From Rotaria sordida (Eukaryota > Rotifera > Eurotatoria > Philodinida > Philodinidae): a stretch of DNA of 64,000 nucleotides. Position 1 is the first letter of the stretch, and the number at the start of each line of letters is the position of its first letter. Below are positions 35,143 to 49,081 of this stretch, in pieces. Position numbers and translations under genes: made by a program. The notes beneath the pieces are model-generated. The model saw only the letters and a list, made by a program, of their open reading frames with translations. It was not told where the DNA came from and ran no database searches. The stretch covers positions 1-64,000 of the forward strand of contig CAJNOL010001050.1 in assembly GCA_905250125.1 (NCBI GenBank), read 5' to 3'.

Positions 35143-36842
35143 TGATGAACCTTGACAATATTTTCCTCACATTTCTATCAGCTGTTTTTTCCTATCTTGA
35201 CTTTTATCATCGATATATACATTAAAAAAAGATACTTACCATAAAAGTTACTTCTCAATATTGACAATAAGAAACATATTGTCATATTACAATTCAAAAT
35301 ATATGTTTTAACGCATTGGTTGAACAATTGAATTTGCTTGTGCTTCATTAATTATTATAAGAAAATTCTAACTGACAGCCGAAGAATGATAAGAAAGAAA
35401 AAGTATTTAGGTTACACCAATTGTTTCTTCATTATATAAATAGGATTTTAATAAAAAAAGAAAAACAAAAAAAGACTGTCAAAAACCGTTGAGATAAAAA
35501 AGCTCCGACATGTTTAATTATAATAAGACTCAATCATTTTTTTTTTCTTTTCCTATCCGAATATATATCGACGGAAAAGACTTAGAAAATGCCAATACAT
35601 CTAGTCTTCTATATTTGATTAACAATATGAAAAAAAAAAACGAAAGGGTAGTGCTTGTCACTCATGTTTTGATAATGAAGGTGGTAGAAAGGGCAAATAT
35701 CGTTCCATTGTAAATGACATCTTATTCTCATGCGCAGTTTTTCTTTCTTCTTATTCTCTCTGTTTCTTATTTTTTTTTTTTTTACTTAGAGAACTTCATC
35801 GAGAAATCAATTTATGATAGTCAACAAAACTAAAGAACAATAGGTTTATCGAGTTTTTCTTTTTAATCGTGTTTGACGTTTGTTTGTGAAGTAATACAAG
35901 AAAAAAAAAACAAATAAATATTTATGCAATCGAGCTTGTCGTAAAAGGAAACAAGATAAGAATATCTAGAAATAGATTATTATATTTAGTTTTTACTTAC
36001 TAAAACTTAAGAGAAGATAAATTGTTATTATAATTATTATAATTTATCAAAATGTAAAATCTGAGAAGAAGAAAAATTTTCATCTCGTAATCTGATCTTG
36101 ATCAAGTATTAATGACAATTATGGGAATCAAATAACTTTTTACTTAACGAAAAAGAAAAAAAAAAAGAAAAATTGATCATTCTCACATGACATCAACTTT
36201 TGTTTCAAACGGTGAAACAACAGGACATGAGAAATAAATAAAGACGTAAAATATCGTTTTCCTTGTGAATTATATTGCCTGGATTATAAAAAAAGAACTT
36301 CCTTTTTTTTCTTCTTTTCTCGTCTTTTTTTTCCTTTTTTTTGTTGTTGTAAAAACAACCGACAATAATGACTGCAATATAACACAGACACACATACATG
36401 TATATATGTATATATATATATATATGAATGACGTATGTGAATCAATTATACATGAAAACAAAAACTTACAAAGAAATGAATGAAACAACCGATAAAAAAT
36501 CCATGATTATATATCAATTTGTTTATATGTCTGTTAGTCTTATCACATATTGATAACAGTTTATATATATATGCTAAAAATATGAGTATAAATGATATTA
36601 AAAGGAATCATATTTTATAGATCAAATGTGTTCCTTGAATTATAATAACATGAAGTACAACCATTTATTTTTCTCATCTTGTTTTACCATTAGAAAAAGT
36701 AAAAGATAGAATCTATTCATGCTCTATTAATTTGGAATTGTTTTTCTCTCGTGTTTATTCACATTTCTTAGAAACATACATATACAAAAAAAAACCGAGG
36801 TAAACATGTTTTATCTAAATTATCTCTATTCAGTTCATTGAG

Positions 36843-38267
36843 TCAGATATTGATCACACGACTTAATTTTTGCACACGATTGAGTAACAAGTCACCTTTT
36901 TTAATTACTTCTTGATAAAGAAAATTCTTTGAATCTGGTCTTGTTGTTTCAATAATTCCACGTACTTTATCAATTTTACAATTAAGTCTACCACTTGCAA
37001 TGAAACGTGATAATTCTTTATCAAGAAATCCATCTGAACAACCAAATGCTTGTGCCATACCTTTAAGTGTTAATGATGAATATGATTGTAATAATTGATT
37101 ATATGCTATAATACGCATTTCACGTACATAATATGTTGTATGTGATATTAAATATCGATCTTTACTAAGTAAATCTTTTTCAATTATTGCTAAACAACGA
37201 AAAAAATCTGCATAACGACATTCATAAAGTGAAAATAAATATTCTTTAATTAATGGAAGTCCATGTAAAATTTCAAGAATTTCACTACCACGAATAACTA
37301 AAATAAAAAAAAAAAACAAATTTGGGAAATAAATTCGAAGTTTCTATATTGATTTGTTAATTAAATGTTCGTTTTCTTTCTCTTATAGAAGTAATAAGTA
37401 ATTTGAATGAAAATAATTATACATATAAAAAAAGAATATTAGAATAATTAATAAATTATTTTTAGACTTTGATGAATATTTTATTCAATAGACATAAAAA
37501 ATGAATATATTTATTAAACTAAGAATTAAGGAAAAAAAACATCAAACAACAATACCTTTTTCTCGTAATTTTGGTCGTTCAAGTGCAACAAGTGAACAAA
37601 TAACTGTATATGTAACAAATGTTTGATAATCCATTAATTCATAAGATGTAAATGTTGCAACTGTATCAAGAAATAATTCAGCAGCTGATTTAAAATCTCG
37701 AATTGACATAGAACGTAAACCTTGATAAACTTTCATACGATTACGTCTATCCCAATCACCACCTTCATCAACTAATGTTTTAGCTTTATCTAAATTTCTT
37801 TCAATTAAATCTTGATCCATATAAAATAAACCTAAACGTAATTGATAAAAAATTAAATCAAGACGATGTCCTAATGTAACAGTTTTATCATAAGTTTTTC
37901 TTAACCATATTAATGCTTGTTCACGATCAATAATTGTACATAAATATTGTGTTTTAGCTAAATAACTTTCACGTATTTCACTTTCACCAAATGTTTTTTC
38001 TGTTTCTTCAATTTTTTCATCAAATTCTTTAAGTTTTTCTTCATTAATTTTCTTCATTGTTTGAAGAAGTTTATCATCATATGATAATTGACCATCTTTT
38101 ATACATTCATTATAAAATGGTGTCATATTATTTTGTTTAATTTCATTTAAAAGTTTTTCTTTTAATATTAAATCATTTGATTTAATAGTTAATAAAAATT
38201 TTATTTGTGCTAAATCAAGATTTGGTACTTTAGGAAGACCTTCATCAGATAAATCTTCGATAGGCAT
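36843..38267 (-). CDS. PSMD6: 26S proteasome regulatory subunit PSMD6 (Rpn7)
   Basis: Two exons (37556-38267, 36843-37297) give 388 residues; human PSMD6 has 389. The N-terminal half ([14 protein letters not shown], then [20 protein letters not shown]) is the helical solenoid of the Rpn7 family. The C-terminal half holds the PCI domain ([20 protein letters not shown], then [20 protein letters not shown]) and the near-invariant end [12 protein letters not shown]. The protein is a scaffold subunit of the 19S lid, linking lid and base and stabilising the complex that degrades ubiquitinated proteins. Its start codon lies 134 bases downstream of the TDRD12 stop on the same strand, so its promoter must be in that short gap or inside the TDRD12 gene. 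Identification is firm. Confidence 0.95.
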
Positions 38268-38400
38268 TATCTACAAATAAAAAGAAAAACAAAAAAAAAA
38301 CAAACCAATATATCTTGAAAGACATGAATATATATTATCTTTTCTCTATAACAAAAAAAAAACAACAACTACAATAACAATTAATATCTGACTGAAAATT

Positions 38401-41400
38401 TTAAGAACGTATTTGTTGTCCATAAAAACGATGATCATAATCAGCTTCATCATAACCTTGTGGTATATGACTAGCTGGTACTTGATCTTCATAATAACAA
38501 TCATCTGAATCAGTTGAATGACAACCGGATGATGTATCAGTTAATTCTTGTTGATTATTATTATTATCATCATCAATATTATTTAATTTATCGTTTTGTT
38601 GTTGTTGTTGTTGTTGTTGATGATCATCATCATCAATGTCATCAATAAGATATTTATTATCATCATTTAATTTTAATTGACGTTTATCATCACGTATTTG
38701 TTCCCATTGTTGATTAACAGTTCGACGACGTTTTTCTGTATCAGATTCATCATCTGAACCATAATCAATAATAAAAAAATCTGGTCGTGGTTCAATTGGT
38801 CGATTTGTTAATGTTGTCCACATAAAACCTTCATTAGCTTTACGTATTGTTAATAATATATTTGAACGACGTACTTGAAATAAACATTTTTCTGGTATAA
38901 TATCATAAGCTAAATATATTCGTACAAAACGATCATATGTACGAATTTTTGTTCGACAATAAATTGAATTTTTTTCAAATTCGACACGTGTTTGTGTCGA
39001 ATCAACATTATAAAAACCAATTGTTAAATAAATATCTCGTGATGTTTGTTCCCAAAAAAGACGTGTTTTACGTTGTGTTTGTTTATAATCAATTTGTTCT
39101 TGTGTTAATGGACCACGTTCATCAATAAATGGTTCATAACGACTCATATTTGGTACAGGAATTTTTTGTTCATTTATTTCATTGTTTATATCATCATTAT
39201 TATTATTATTATCTTGATTGTTTGATTTCAAATTATTATTATTATTACGCATATGACGATTACGATTACGTTGAACAGGAAAATCTGCTTGACGACGTTG
39301 TTCATCTTCCATATCTTTGATTTGACGAAGTTGAGAAAATAATTTTGGTCCAAAGATAAACATCATTTGATCATTATCATCAATTGTTTCTTGTTCTAAT
39401 TCTAATGATTTAATAGTTGTTGTTGTTGTTGGTATTGATGATTCTGGATTAGGAATTGTATCAGTAGTATCCTTTTAAAAAAAAAATCATAATTGATTTT
39501 TTTTTTATAAATTTTATTCGTTAAAAAAATAAAGAATCGTTTTGATAATCAATTTTAGTAATTAAAATGATAAAAAACAAGTAAATTACAGAAATATAGA
39601 GAATATTTCTATTAGCTTAACTCTTTTTTTTTGTGCTTAGAATCGAACTTTACTCACAAATGTCAAAATTAGTGATCCTTGACGTGCGTAAAATAGTACT
39701 GAATTAGATCTGTTAAATGGCAATATATTAATCATTGAGAATTATTATTAAAAGAAAGTTGAAATGAGATTCAATCAAATATAATATATGCAGCATTGTT
39801 CTAACAAGAGAAATATAACTAGTTCAACTTGAAGAAAATCATATTTTTCTCTAATAGGATATAACGAAAAATTCTGACTCAATCGAAAAATTTCCATTCG
39901 ATAATTTTTTTAACTCATCCATAGAAACTATCGGATCGAGACACTTTTCAAATATTGTGTAGAGTCTTCAAATTCGTAAAAAATATTAAACTTCGTGAGT
40001 TAGATTTATAAATGGGACACAACGGTGATTATTCAAAAATGAATAAAATGAAACATGATTGCCTAAGAGTTACTTTGTTTTCAATATAATCTCATAAATA
40101 ATATGATCTTTCTGATAAATTTTTTCTTAGGATTAATAGCTAATGGAAAAAAAACAGTCTATAACTGTTTTCAATAACTTCTTAGTGATAAAACATAGAA
40201 ATCTGCTGATTCTAATATAGCATTTTTTCAAGACGAGAACTTTTTATCATAGGAATGGATGATTTCGAATTGATGTCAGAACTAATTATTCTATAATATA
40301 ACAAGAAAATAAAGACTAACGTTTGTGACATAATCCTAAAAATGAAAGATTTAACTACAATCTATTCAATTTTTATGTCATTCAAGACAAATAAGTCATT
40401 TATAGTTCATTTTGAATCTTTACAGTGAAATAGCTTCATTCAAATTTAACTTGAGTAAAGAATTGTTACAAAATAAGTTTCTTTAAAACTTTTCTGTTTC
40501 TATTTCATCCAGGCACTGACTAGGCATAATAGATATGCAAAATAACACAATAAAATACAATTGAGTATTACAGAAATAAACATTTCTTATCCACGAGACA
40601 TATCTTAATTACATTTTTATGCTCCGGTACGTTCGTTTTCTTTCTGTATAAATCACATATGTTCTCTATTGCGCTCTTTTTCTTTCTAATGAAAAAGTGT
40701 AGGATGTTACATTCTTCTCGTCACCCCTACACCCACAATATGAATGTTAAAAAAATTAGCTCGTGGAAATGTTTATTAATAGAAAATAAAGTAATATTAT
40801 TTTTAGAAAAACTTGTTATACTTATTTCTCTGGAATAAATATCTTTAGGATTTTTCTCTATTCTATAAGTTCAATCGGAGGGATAGCTGAGCTGTTCGAC
40901 AGGTATCCACAAGGTGCTATGTACAAAATTCAGTACCACCAGCCATGAAATGACCCTGTGCAAGTCACTACGATCTACTGCTAAGCAGTACTATATACTG
41001 CAAGGTAACGATATTCTTCTAAACGAAGAGTATCAACTGACGATGTTTTCTCGTCAAATAATTCAATTTCGATTAATTGATAAATTACCTCAAATATTTC
41101 ATCTTCTTCTTGTTCTTCAATTTGTTCAGTTTTTGTTTCACATTGTATCATTTTACTTGGTTCAACTTCTGATGGTGTTGTTACATTTGAATCAATTGAT
41201 GACTGTTGAATATTTACTAATGTTTGAAATGGTGAATATTCATCGGAATGTTGAAAATCACCAGTATTTGATATTGATGGTGGTGGTGAAAGAAGAATAT
41301 TTTTTACTAAAGATGATGATGATTCTGTATGTATTTTATGTCCACGACCAAGTGGAATATATCGATCAATAGTATTATTGTTTTCTATAGTTGATTGTAC

Positions 41401-44400
41401 ATCATTAATTTCTGAAGAAATTCTTTTAACAAAATCAAAATTTTGTAATTCTTGATTATGTTTTATAAAAAATTGTTTTGATCGACCAACAGGATTAATA
41501 ATAAGTTGTCCACTACGATTACAAAATGGTTTAAATACAGGTAAAAAATCTTCAATAATTTCTTCTTTGATTATATCTTGTTCATTAAATTTTATTATTG
41601 ATTTTGATTGTTCATTGATTTCTTCTTTAATTATATCTTGCTCATTAGATTTTATTATTGATTTTGATTGTTTATTGATCTCTTCTTTAATTATATCTTG
41701 TTCATTAGATTTTATTATTGATTTTGATTGTTTATTGATCTCTTCTTTAATTATATTTTGTTCATTAGATTTTATTAAGAATTTTGATTGTTCATTGATT
41801 TCTTCTTCTTTTTCTTGATTAGATATTGTTAATTCACTAAGTTTAGCTGTCATAGCCATACGTTCAAGTAAATTCATATGATTATCATTTGATTGAACAA
41901 GTTTAGATAAAATCAATTGTTTACGTATTGGTTTATCATATGCAACACGTTTAAGTGCAGCTAAACGAACTGGTTTAACAAGTGGATCAATCCAAAAACA
42001 TGAACGTGTTGCTAATTTAATTCGTCCCATAAATATTTCATTTAATGTTAATGAACGAACAGTTTCAATTGTAAATGGTGTAAATGTCATTGTTATTTTA
42101 TCTAATGGACATATATTACATAAGATTATTTCAGTTGCTAATGGTGGATATTGTTTTAATGATGATGGTTCAATAGGATAGAGATATTCATTAGATTTTA
42201 ATGTAAATGTTATACCAGTATCAAGACTGAAAACAACTAATGTAGGATGATCGACTGTTGTAAGAGATGAACTAAATAAAGATTAAAAATTTAAAAAAAA
42301 TTTTTTTGCAAAAACTTCTTTCTTGTTTAAGACTATTGCTATTTGATCGGTCATGATGAGTCGCAAAAAAACGAACCTCCTTTGATTTGGTTCTCTAGTC
42401 TTTGATTATTGAGCTAGGATATGGGTACCACACCCACAAACGCATATCTCCATACAAATACGTGTCTCCAAACTCAAACTTTGAAGTGTTTCTACAGATC
42501 TGTGGATAAAATTTCAGCTCGAAATTCAATCATTCAGATTCTCAGAGATCCTATGTTCAAAGGACAAAAATCGAGTAAATTGTTTATAATTCAACAAACG
42601 AAGACCGAAAAACCAAATCGAAGCAAAACTTTTTTTACTATTCATCGTCACTGATTGAATACAATAGTCTCAAACGAAAAATGTATATGACAGTTGAGAA
42701 TGTTCCTTCGTGAATTTTCTTTTGTAGAATCTTTAAATAATTTAATAGACTCTTTTAACTATAAATCAAATGGATGAATTTACTGATGTGTCACTTTGCA
42801 CTGCAGCAAGTTATTCGTTTAGTAGTGTTTAAGTTGTTGACAGTTTTATGAAATCTTCCTTGAATAAATTGAATGAATTCAATCTTCTAGTCTTTTCTCT
42901 ATTTATGATACGATATTAAGAAAATAACCTGGTACCTAAAGATATGAGAGGTTGCCTTGACTTTTTTAAAAAATTTATTAAATAATAAAGTCATACGGTT
43001 GATAATTTCGTCTAATGTATATGTCTTACAATCCCGGGATGATAATAAACAATGAATCTACTAATAAAAGTATACAGAATAAAATTTTCTCTAACGATGA
43101 AAAAATAGTTTTAATCTTTAAAAAAAAAAAAACTTAATTCTTATCGTCTATTTAATTAATAAATTAAAAATTACTTTTTTTCATTAATAGTTGATATTGA
43201 TTTATTTGTATCTTGTATATTTTCTTTATTTATTATAGTATTTGATACTTTTAATAATCTATTTAAAATTGAATCAGCTCTTCTTATATCAAAATAAGTA
43301 TGTTCTTGTTCATAGACATAAACTCGATGTATTTTATTATAATTATCAATATAAAAATAAATTTCACCGGGTGTTATTTCACTTAATGGTTGATTTTTAA
43401 CATAATTAAAACCATTTTCAATTTGTTTATAAAATAAATCATAATCAAATATTTTAATTAATGTTTGATTAATATCATTTCTTGTACGTAATATATTTGC
43501 CCATAAACGATTACCATCACTAACATGTGTTATACGTAATTCAATTTCACCTTTATTAGGTAAACATAATTCATATGAATCAGTTAAAAAATTTTCATTT
43601 TTTTTATCTTGTTGTTCAATATAATCAACATCATAATGAAAATGATGTCTATATGGACAACGTTTTAAAATTTTTTCATTTAAACATTGTCCAAACATTT
43701 TTAATGTTGGACATAATTCAACATTAATTTTAGCTTGTAATGATTCATAACAATTATTTTTAGCTAAACGTTCAATTAATGGATGTAAATAATTATTTGA
43801 ATTATTTATATAATCAATTAAATCATATGTTACTTGTGCACAATCACCTGGCCATAATATAACAATTAATGGTATATTTATTAATGTATTTAATTGATAA
43901 AATTTTTCAATTAATTTTATTGATGTTAATTCAATTTTTTTAATTTTATTATTTATATTAATATTATTATTTAATAAATGTTTATGTATTAATTTCATAC
44001 GTTGATTATATAATTGATACCATATAAAACGTTGAATATCAAGATGTATAATTATATCTGTATTATCAATTGTAATATCATTTAATATATCATCTTGAAT
44101 TAATAATATTAATAAACGATCATTTATTGTTTGCCATTCATATATATATTGTTGAATTTCATCATTAGTTAATTGTGAATGTATTAATATTGATTGTATT
44201 GATAAATCATTAAGTATACTTTGCATTGTTGCTAAACGACGTATTTGATGTGCACACATAACAATTTTTTTTTGACAATGTATTGCTAAATCTAATGTTT
44301 CTTTAATAATATATTTACGATCAGTCCAATTTCGACATGGTTCACAATAGACAAAAAAATTTTTATATGTATGTGTTTCCATCATAGATGATGAAAGATA

Positions 44401-46386
44401 ATAATAATTTTTATTTGATGAAAAATGTTCATAAATAAAATTTTTTGTTTGTTGATTTACAATACGAGATAGAAAAAAATGTTGAATAGATGTAATTTTA
44501 TTTTTATGTAATTCAATAAGATTTAATATTTCATTTATTGATTCAATTGTTTGAAGAAGAAGATCAAATTGATCATACTAATAAAAATAAAAATAATAGA
44601 AGATTATGATTTAAATAAATTTAAAATTCAATGAAGTTTTTCTTTTAGTTACATTGAACTTACAAGGAAAGATCTCTAGATGATTAAAAGCTTTTGAATC
44701 GATATTATACTGAATATAAGCTAATGTCACTGACATCTTCATCTAGGCAAAGCTTTCAGACCAAATCTCAACAATAGGGTTTTACTGAAAAATTGGATCC
44801 ATACAGGGAAAATTCACTCTAAAAGTCAAATCTTAATATCAGCATGAACCATTTGGAGCTGGTTCTAATAGACATTGAGTGCGTCAATTCAGTGTTTAGC
44901 TTTAAATTAGCGGCACATTTCAGTTTATTCATTTTAACAAAATTAGAAGTATCCGTGAGAACCACCTAAACTAATATCCGTCATATGAGTTCATCTTGGA
45001 TGTACAAGGATACCTTGATAAGGCTTTAAAAAACTCTAAAAGCGTTTGTCTCTATGAATTTTTGAAGTCTAGCTATGATCATGTTACTGAATTTTCGAAC
45101 CAACTTTAAATATATACCGAAAAAAGAAAAGAATTTGGACGTAAAATTTTACCCATAGATAGCTCTAACAATTCATAGGATATTTCTTCTGTCGAAATAT
45201 TGAATTTTATAGTAAACTCAACAAAGAACTATTCTTTTCGGTTGAAACTTTTAGGATATTCTGTGGATCACTCGACCTATGTATGGGCAAAATTTCAAGT
45301 CAAAAATTCAATAAAACAATCCTTACTCGACTCCAAAGATCCATAAGAATCCTTTCAGATCTTTTCTAGTCTTATCAAGACCTCCGTATTAGCCCAATAT
45401 GAGTTTAAACGAAGAGTTTCAATTCGAATGGTTCCCTCGCGTCAGTTAAAAACTGACTTGGAAAGACAAAGGCCAGTTAAAATCCATCCAGCACTCATTA
45501 CCATTATGATATACTTTTTTTTCTCAACTTAACTGCAAATAGTATTCGTTTTTTTCATCAATGAGATCGATATAGCGAGAAAAAAAAAGCGATCTTTTCT
45601 CCTAGAAATTTAGTTCCTATCTAAGGACAATAGTCTTTCATTAATGTCAATCTCCAACACAATCATTTAAATGTGTTTTAATTAAACAATCAATATTCCT
45701 TCGATTGATTAGAAACTTACAACAATCATTTCAAGTCGTTCAAAATGTATATAACGTTTTTGTATTAAATCATTAACAATAGTTGGTGTAGCTATTAAAA
45801 GATCACAACCTTGTGTTAAAAATTTTTTATATAATTCATTTTCAATATTTCGTCCTTCATAAATACAACATATTATTATTTTTTTTAATATATCTGTATT
45901 AACATTAGATAAATGTTTATATGTATTTTCACAAGTAAACCAATCGGGTGCAAGAATTAATACTTTTGGATAAACAATATTTGAATTTAATGATGAATTA
46001 ATATTTGTTGAACGATAGAAAATATTCCATATTAATAAATCATATTTTAAAACAAATTTTACTCTTGTTATTTCTCGTGTTGTTGGATGATCAACAGCCC
46101 AAACATTAGCACCATGATATATTAATGGCCATAAATAGGATATAAATGGTGGTAAATAATTTGTTTGAATTGATTGAATAGGATTTATATTAGATTGACA
46201 ATAAAGTGTACTAGAATATAAATAGAATTTTTAAAATATACAAAATAATTGTTTATAGATGATAATATACCAAACATCAGGATGAAATTTAGCATCTGAA
46301 ATTGTTAGCCATGGTTGAAATGTTGAATCAAGATTATCGAAATTTATAAGACATAAAGATCGTTCACGTAGTTTCGATGATAACAT
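38401..46386 (-). CDS. TDRD12: TDRD12-like helicase/Tudor/CS protein (piRNA pathway)
   Basis: Five exons (46271-46386, 45721-46210, 43175-44577, 41089-42271, 38401-39471) join in frame to 1,420 residues. Order: DEAD-type helicase core (LPPFISYLWPLIYHGANVWA, VLILAPDW, LLIATPTIVNDLI); a CCCH zinc finger (CPTLKMFGQC..CPYRH); a Tudor domain split by intron 3, with its second half VVFSLDTGITFTLKSNEYLY; an acidic linker with a 20-residue tandem repeat; a CS/p23-like domain (YLTIGFYNVDSTQTRVEFEK); an Asp/Asn/Gln-rich tail. This is the TDRD12/SoYb architecture: germline granule proteins that act with PIWI proteins in secondary piRNA production. The Walker A GKT is missing (DHPTTREITR instead) and the DEAD box reads YDQFD, so ATPase activity is doubtful. 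The N-terminal Tudor domain is absent, and only 290 bases separate the start from PCYT2. Introns 2-4 are long and carry repeats. Confidence 0.82.
40877..41022 (+). mobile_element. tRNA-like SINE, copy 2
   Basis: Begins GGAGGGATAGCTGAGCTG, where TAGCTGAGCTG fits a pol III A box (TRGYNNARNNG). About 45 bases on, AATTCAGTACC is a fair B box. It continues GCCATGAAATGACC, then GCAAGTCACTA, and ends ATTCTTCT. It shares this order with the copy at 24830-25160. It lies in TDRD12 intron 4, antisense, about 65 bases from the splice donor, so the apparent reading frame beyond that donor is SINE sequence. Confidence 0.6.
41560..41805 (-). repeat. 60-base in-frame tandem repeat in TDRD12
   Basis: About four units of 60 bases, coding on the minus strand for a 20-residue repeat close to EEINKQSKSIIKSNEQDIIK. 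The middle two units are identical at the protein level and the outer ones differ at a few positions, so expansion looks recent. It lies in the linker between the Tudor and CS domains. Confidence 0.88.
42345..42650. mobile_element. Foldback element L in TDRD12 intron 3
   Basis: Left end GATGAGTCGCAAAAAAACG; right end, reverse-complemented, GATGAATAGTAAAAAAAGT. Inner arms pair well: CTTTGATTTGGTTCTCTAGT against CTTCGATTTGGTTTTTCGGT, followed by CTTTGATTATTGA against CTTCGTTTGTTGA. The ends resemble those of element I in the CFAP52 intron. The rest of this intron (42651-43174) has nothing recognisable. Confidence 0.5.
44955..45440. mobile_element. Foldback/MITE-like element G in TDRD12 intron 2
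   Basis: Left end GTGAGAACCACC; right end, reverse-complemented, GCGAGGGAACCATT. Arms pair around a centre near 45210: CTTGATAAGGCTTTAAAA against CTTGATAAGACTAGAAAA, then GTAAAATTTTACCCATAGAT against TGAAATTTTGCCCATACATA. The GGGAACC end links it with A and C. Confidence 0.65.
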
Positions 46387-46676
46387 TTTTTTTTTCACCG
46401 GAATGAAATGAATGGCATCTTAAAGATTAAAAAAAATTTTTTTTTTTGTAAACTTGTTCAACGGATTACAACCAATATAATAAATCAAATACATCGTAGC
46501 CTCCCTCCCCTCCTGTTCATATATAAACCAATCCATGAAAGTTTAATAAATTAAAATAACGACATCTATTTTAATTTTATTTTTATGGCATAGTATTTGA
46601 CGAATGAATAATAAATTGACAATATTATATATAGGCTTGTGTACTTGTTTGTTTTATATCTTAACAGCAATAAAAT
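46387..46676. promoter_or_regulatory. Short bidirectional promoter region TDRD12 / PCYT2
   Basis: Only 290 bases separate the two divergent start codons. It contains a poly-A/T tract and a GC-richer CCTCCCTCCCCTCCTG stretch at about 46500. No clear TATA box is placed for either direction. The two genes probably share control elements; that is inference from spacing. Confidence 0.45.

Positions 46677-49081
<2,405 letters not shown>

Larger units (their letters stand above)
31717..36842. other. 5 kb gene-free block upstream of the EF-hand gene
   Basis: The longest stretch without a recognisable gene. It lies between the start of the EF-hand gene and the stop of PSMD6 (both minus strand). Short frames here are low-complexity. 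It holds three perfect TGACGTCA sites and one near match within 2.3 kb, several TGCGCA hexamers (33893-33912, 34704, 35732), repeated TTGACA words and a TA run near 36406-36424. It may be a regulatory region or hold 5'-UTR exons or a non-coding RNA; the sequence alone does not decide. Confidence 0.4.

Noticed and set aside
38590-38625. CAA-type repeat in TDRD12 as a microsatellite insertion
   Set aside because: It is in frame and codes for a Gln run in a disordered tail; no sign of an inserted element.
39472-40876. A foldback in the left part of TDRD12 intron 4
   Set aside because: Several short inverted words occur, but I could not align two arms beyond chance, so only the SINE is reported in this intron.
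40981-41088. Extension of the TDRD12 exon 4 frame to a stop at 40981
   Set aside because: The frame passes a good GT donor at 41088, and the extension lies partly in SINE sequence shared with the copy at 24830-25160. Splicing to 39471 keeps the frame and adds the expected CS domain.
43171-43175. Reading the helicase part of TDRD12 as a separate gene ending at 43171
   Set aside because: The Tudor domain would be cut in half. A GTAATT donor at the end and an acceptor before 42271 restore the second half in frame.
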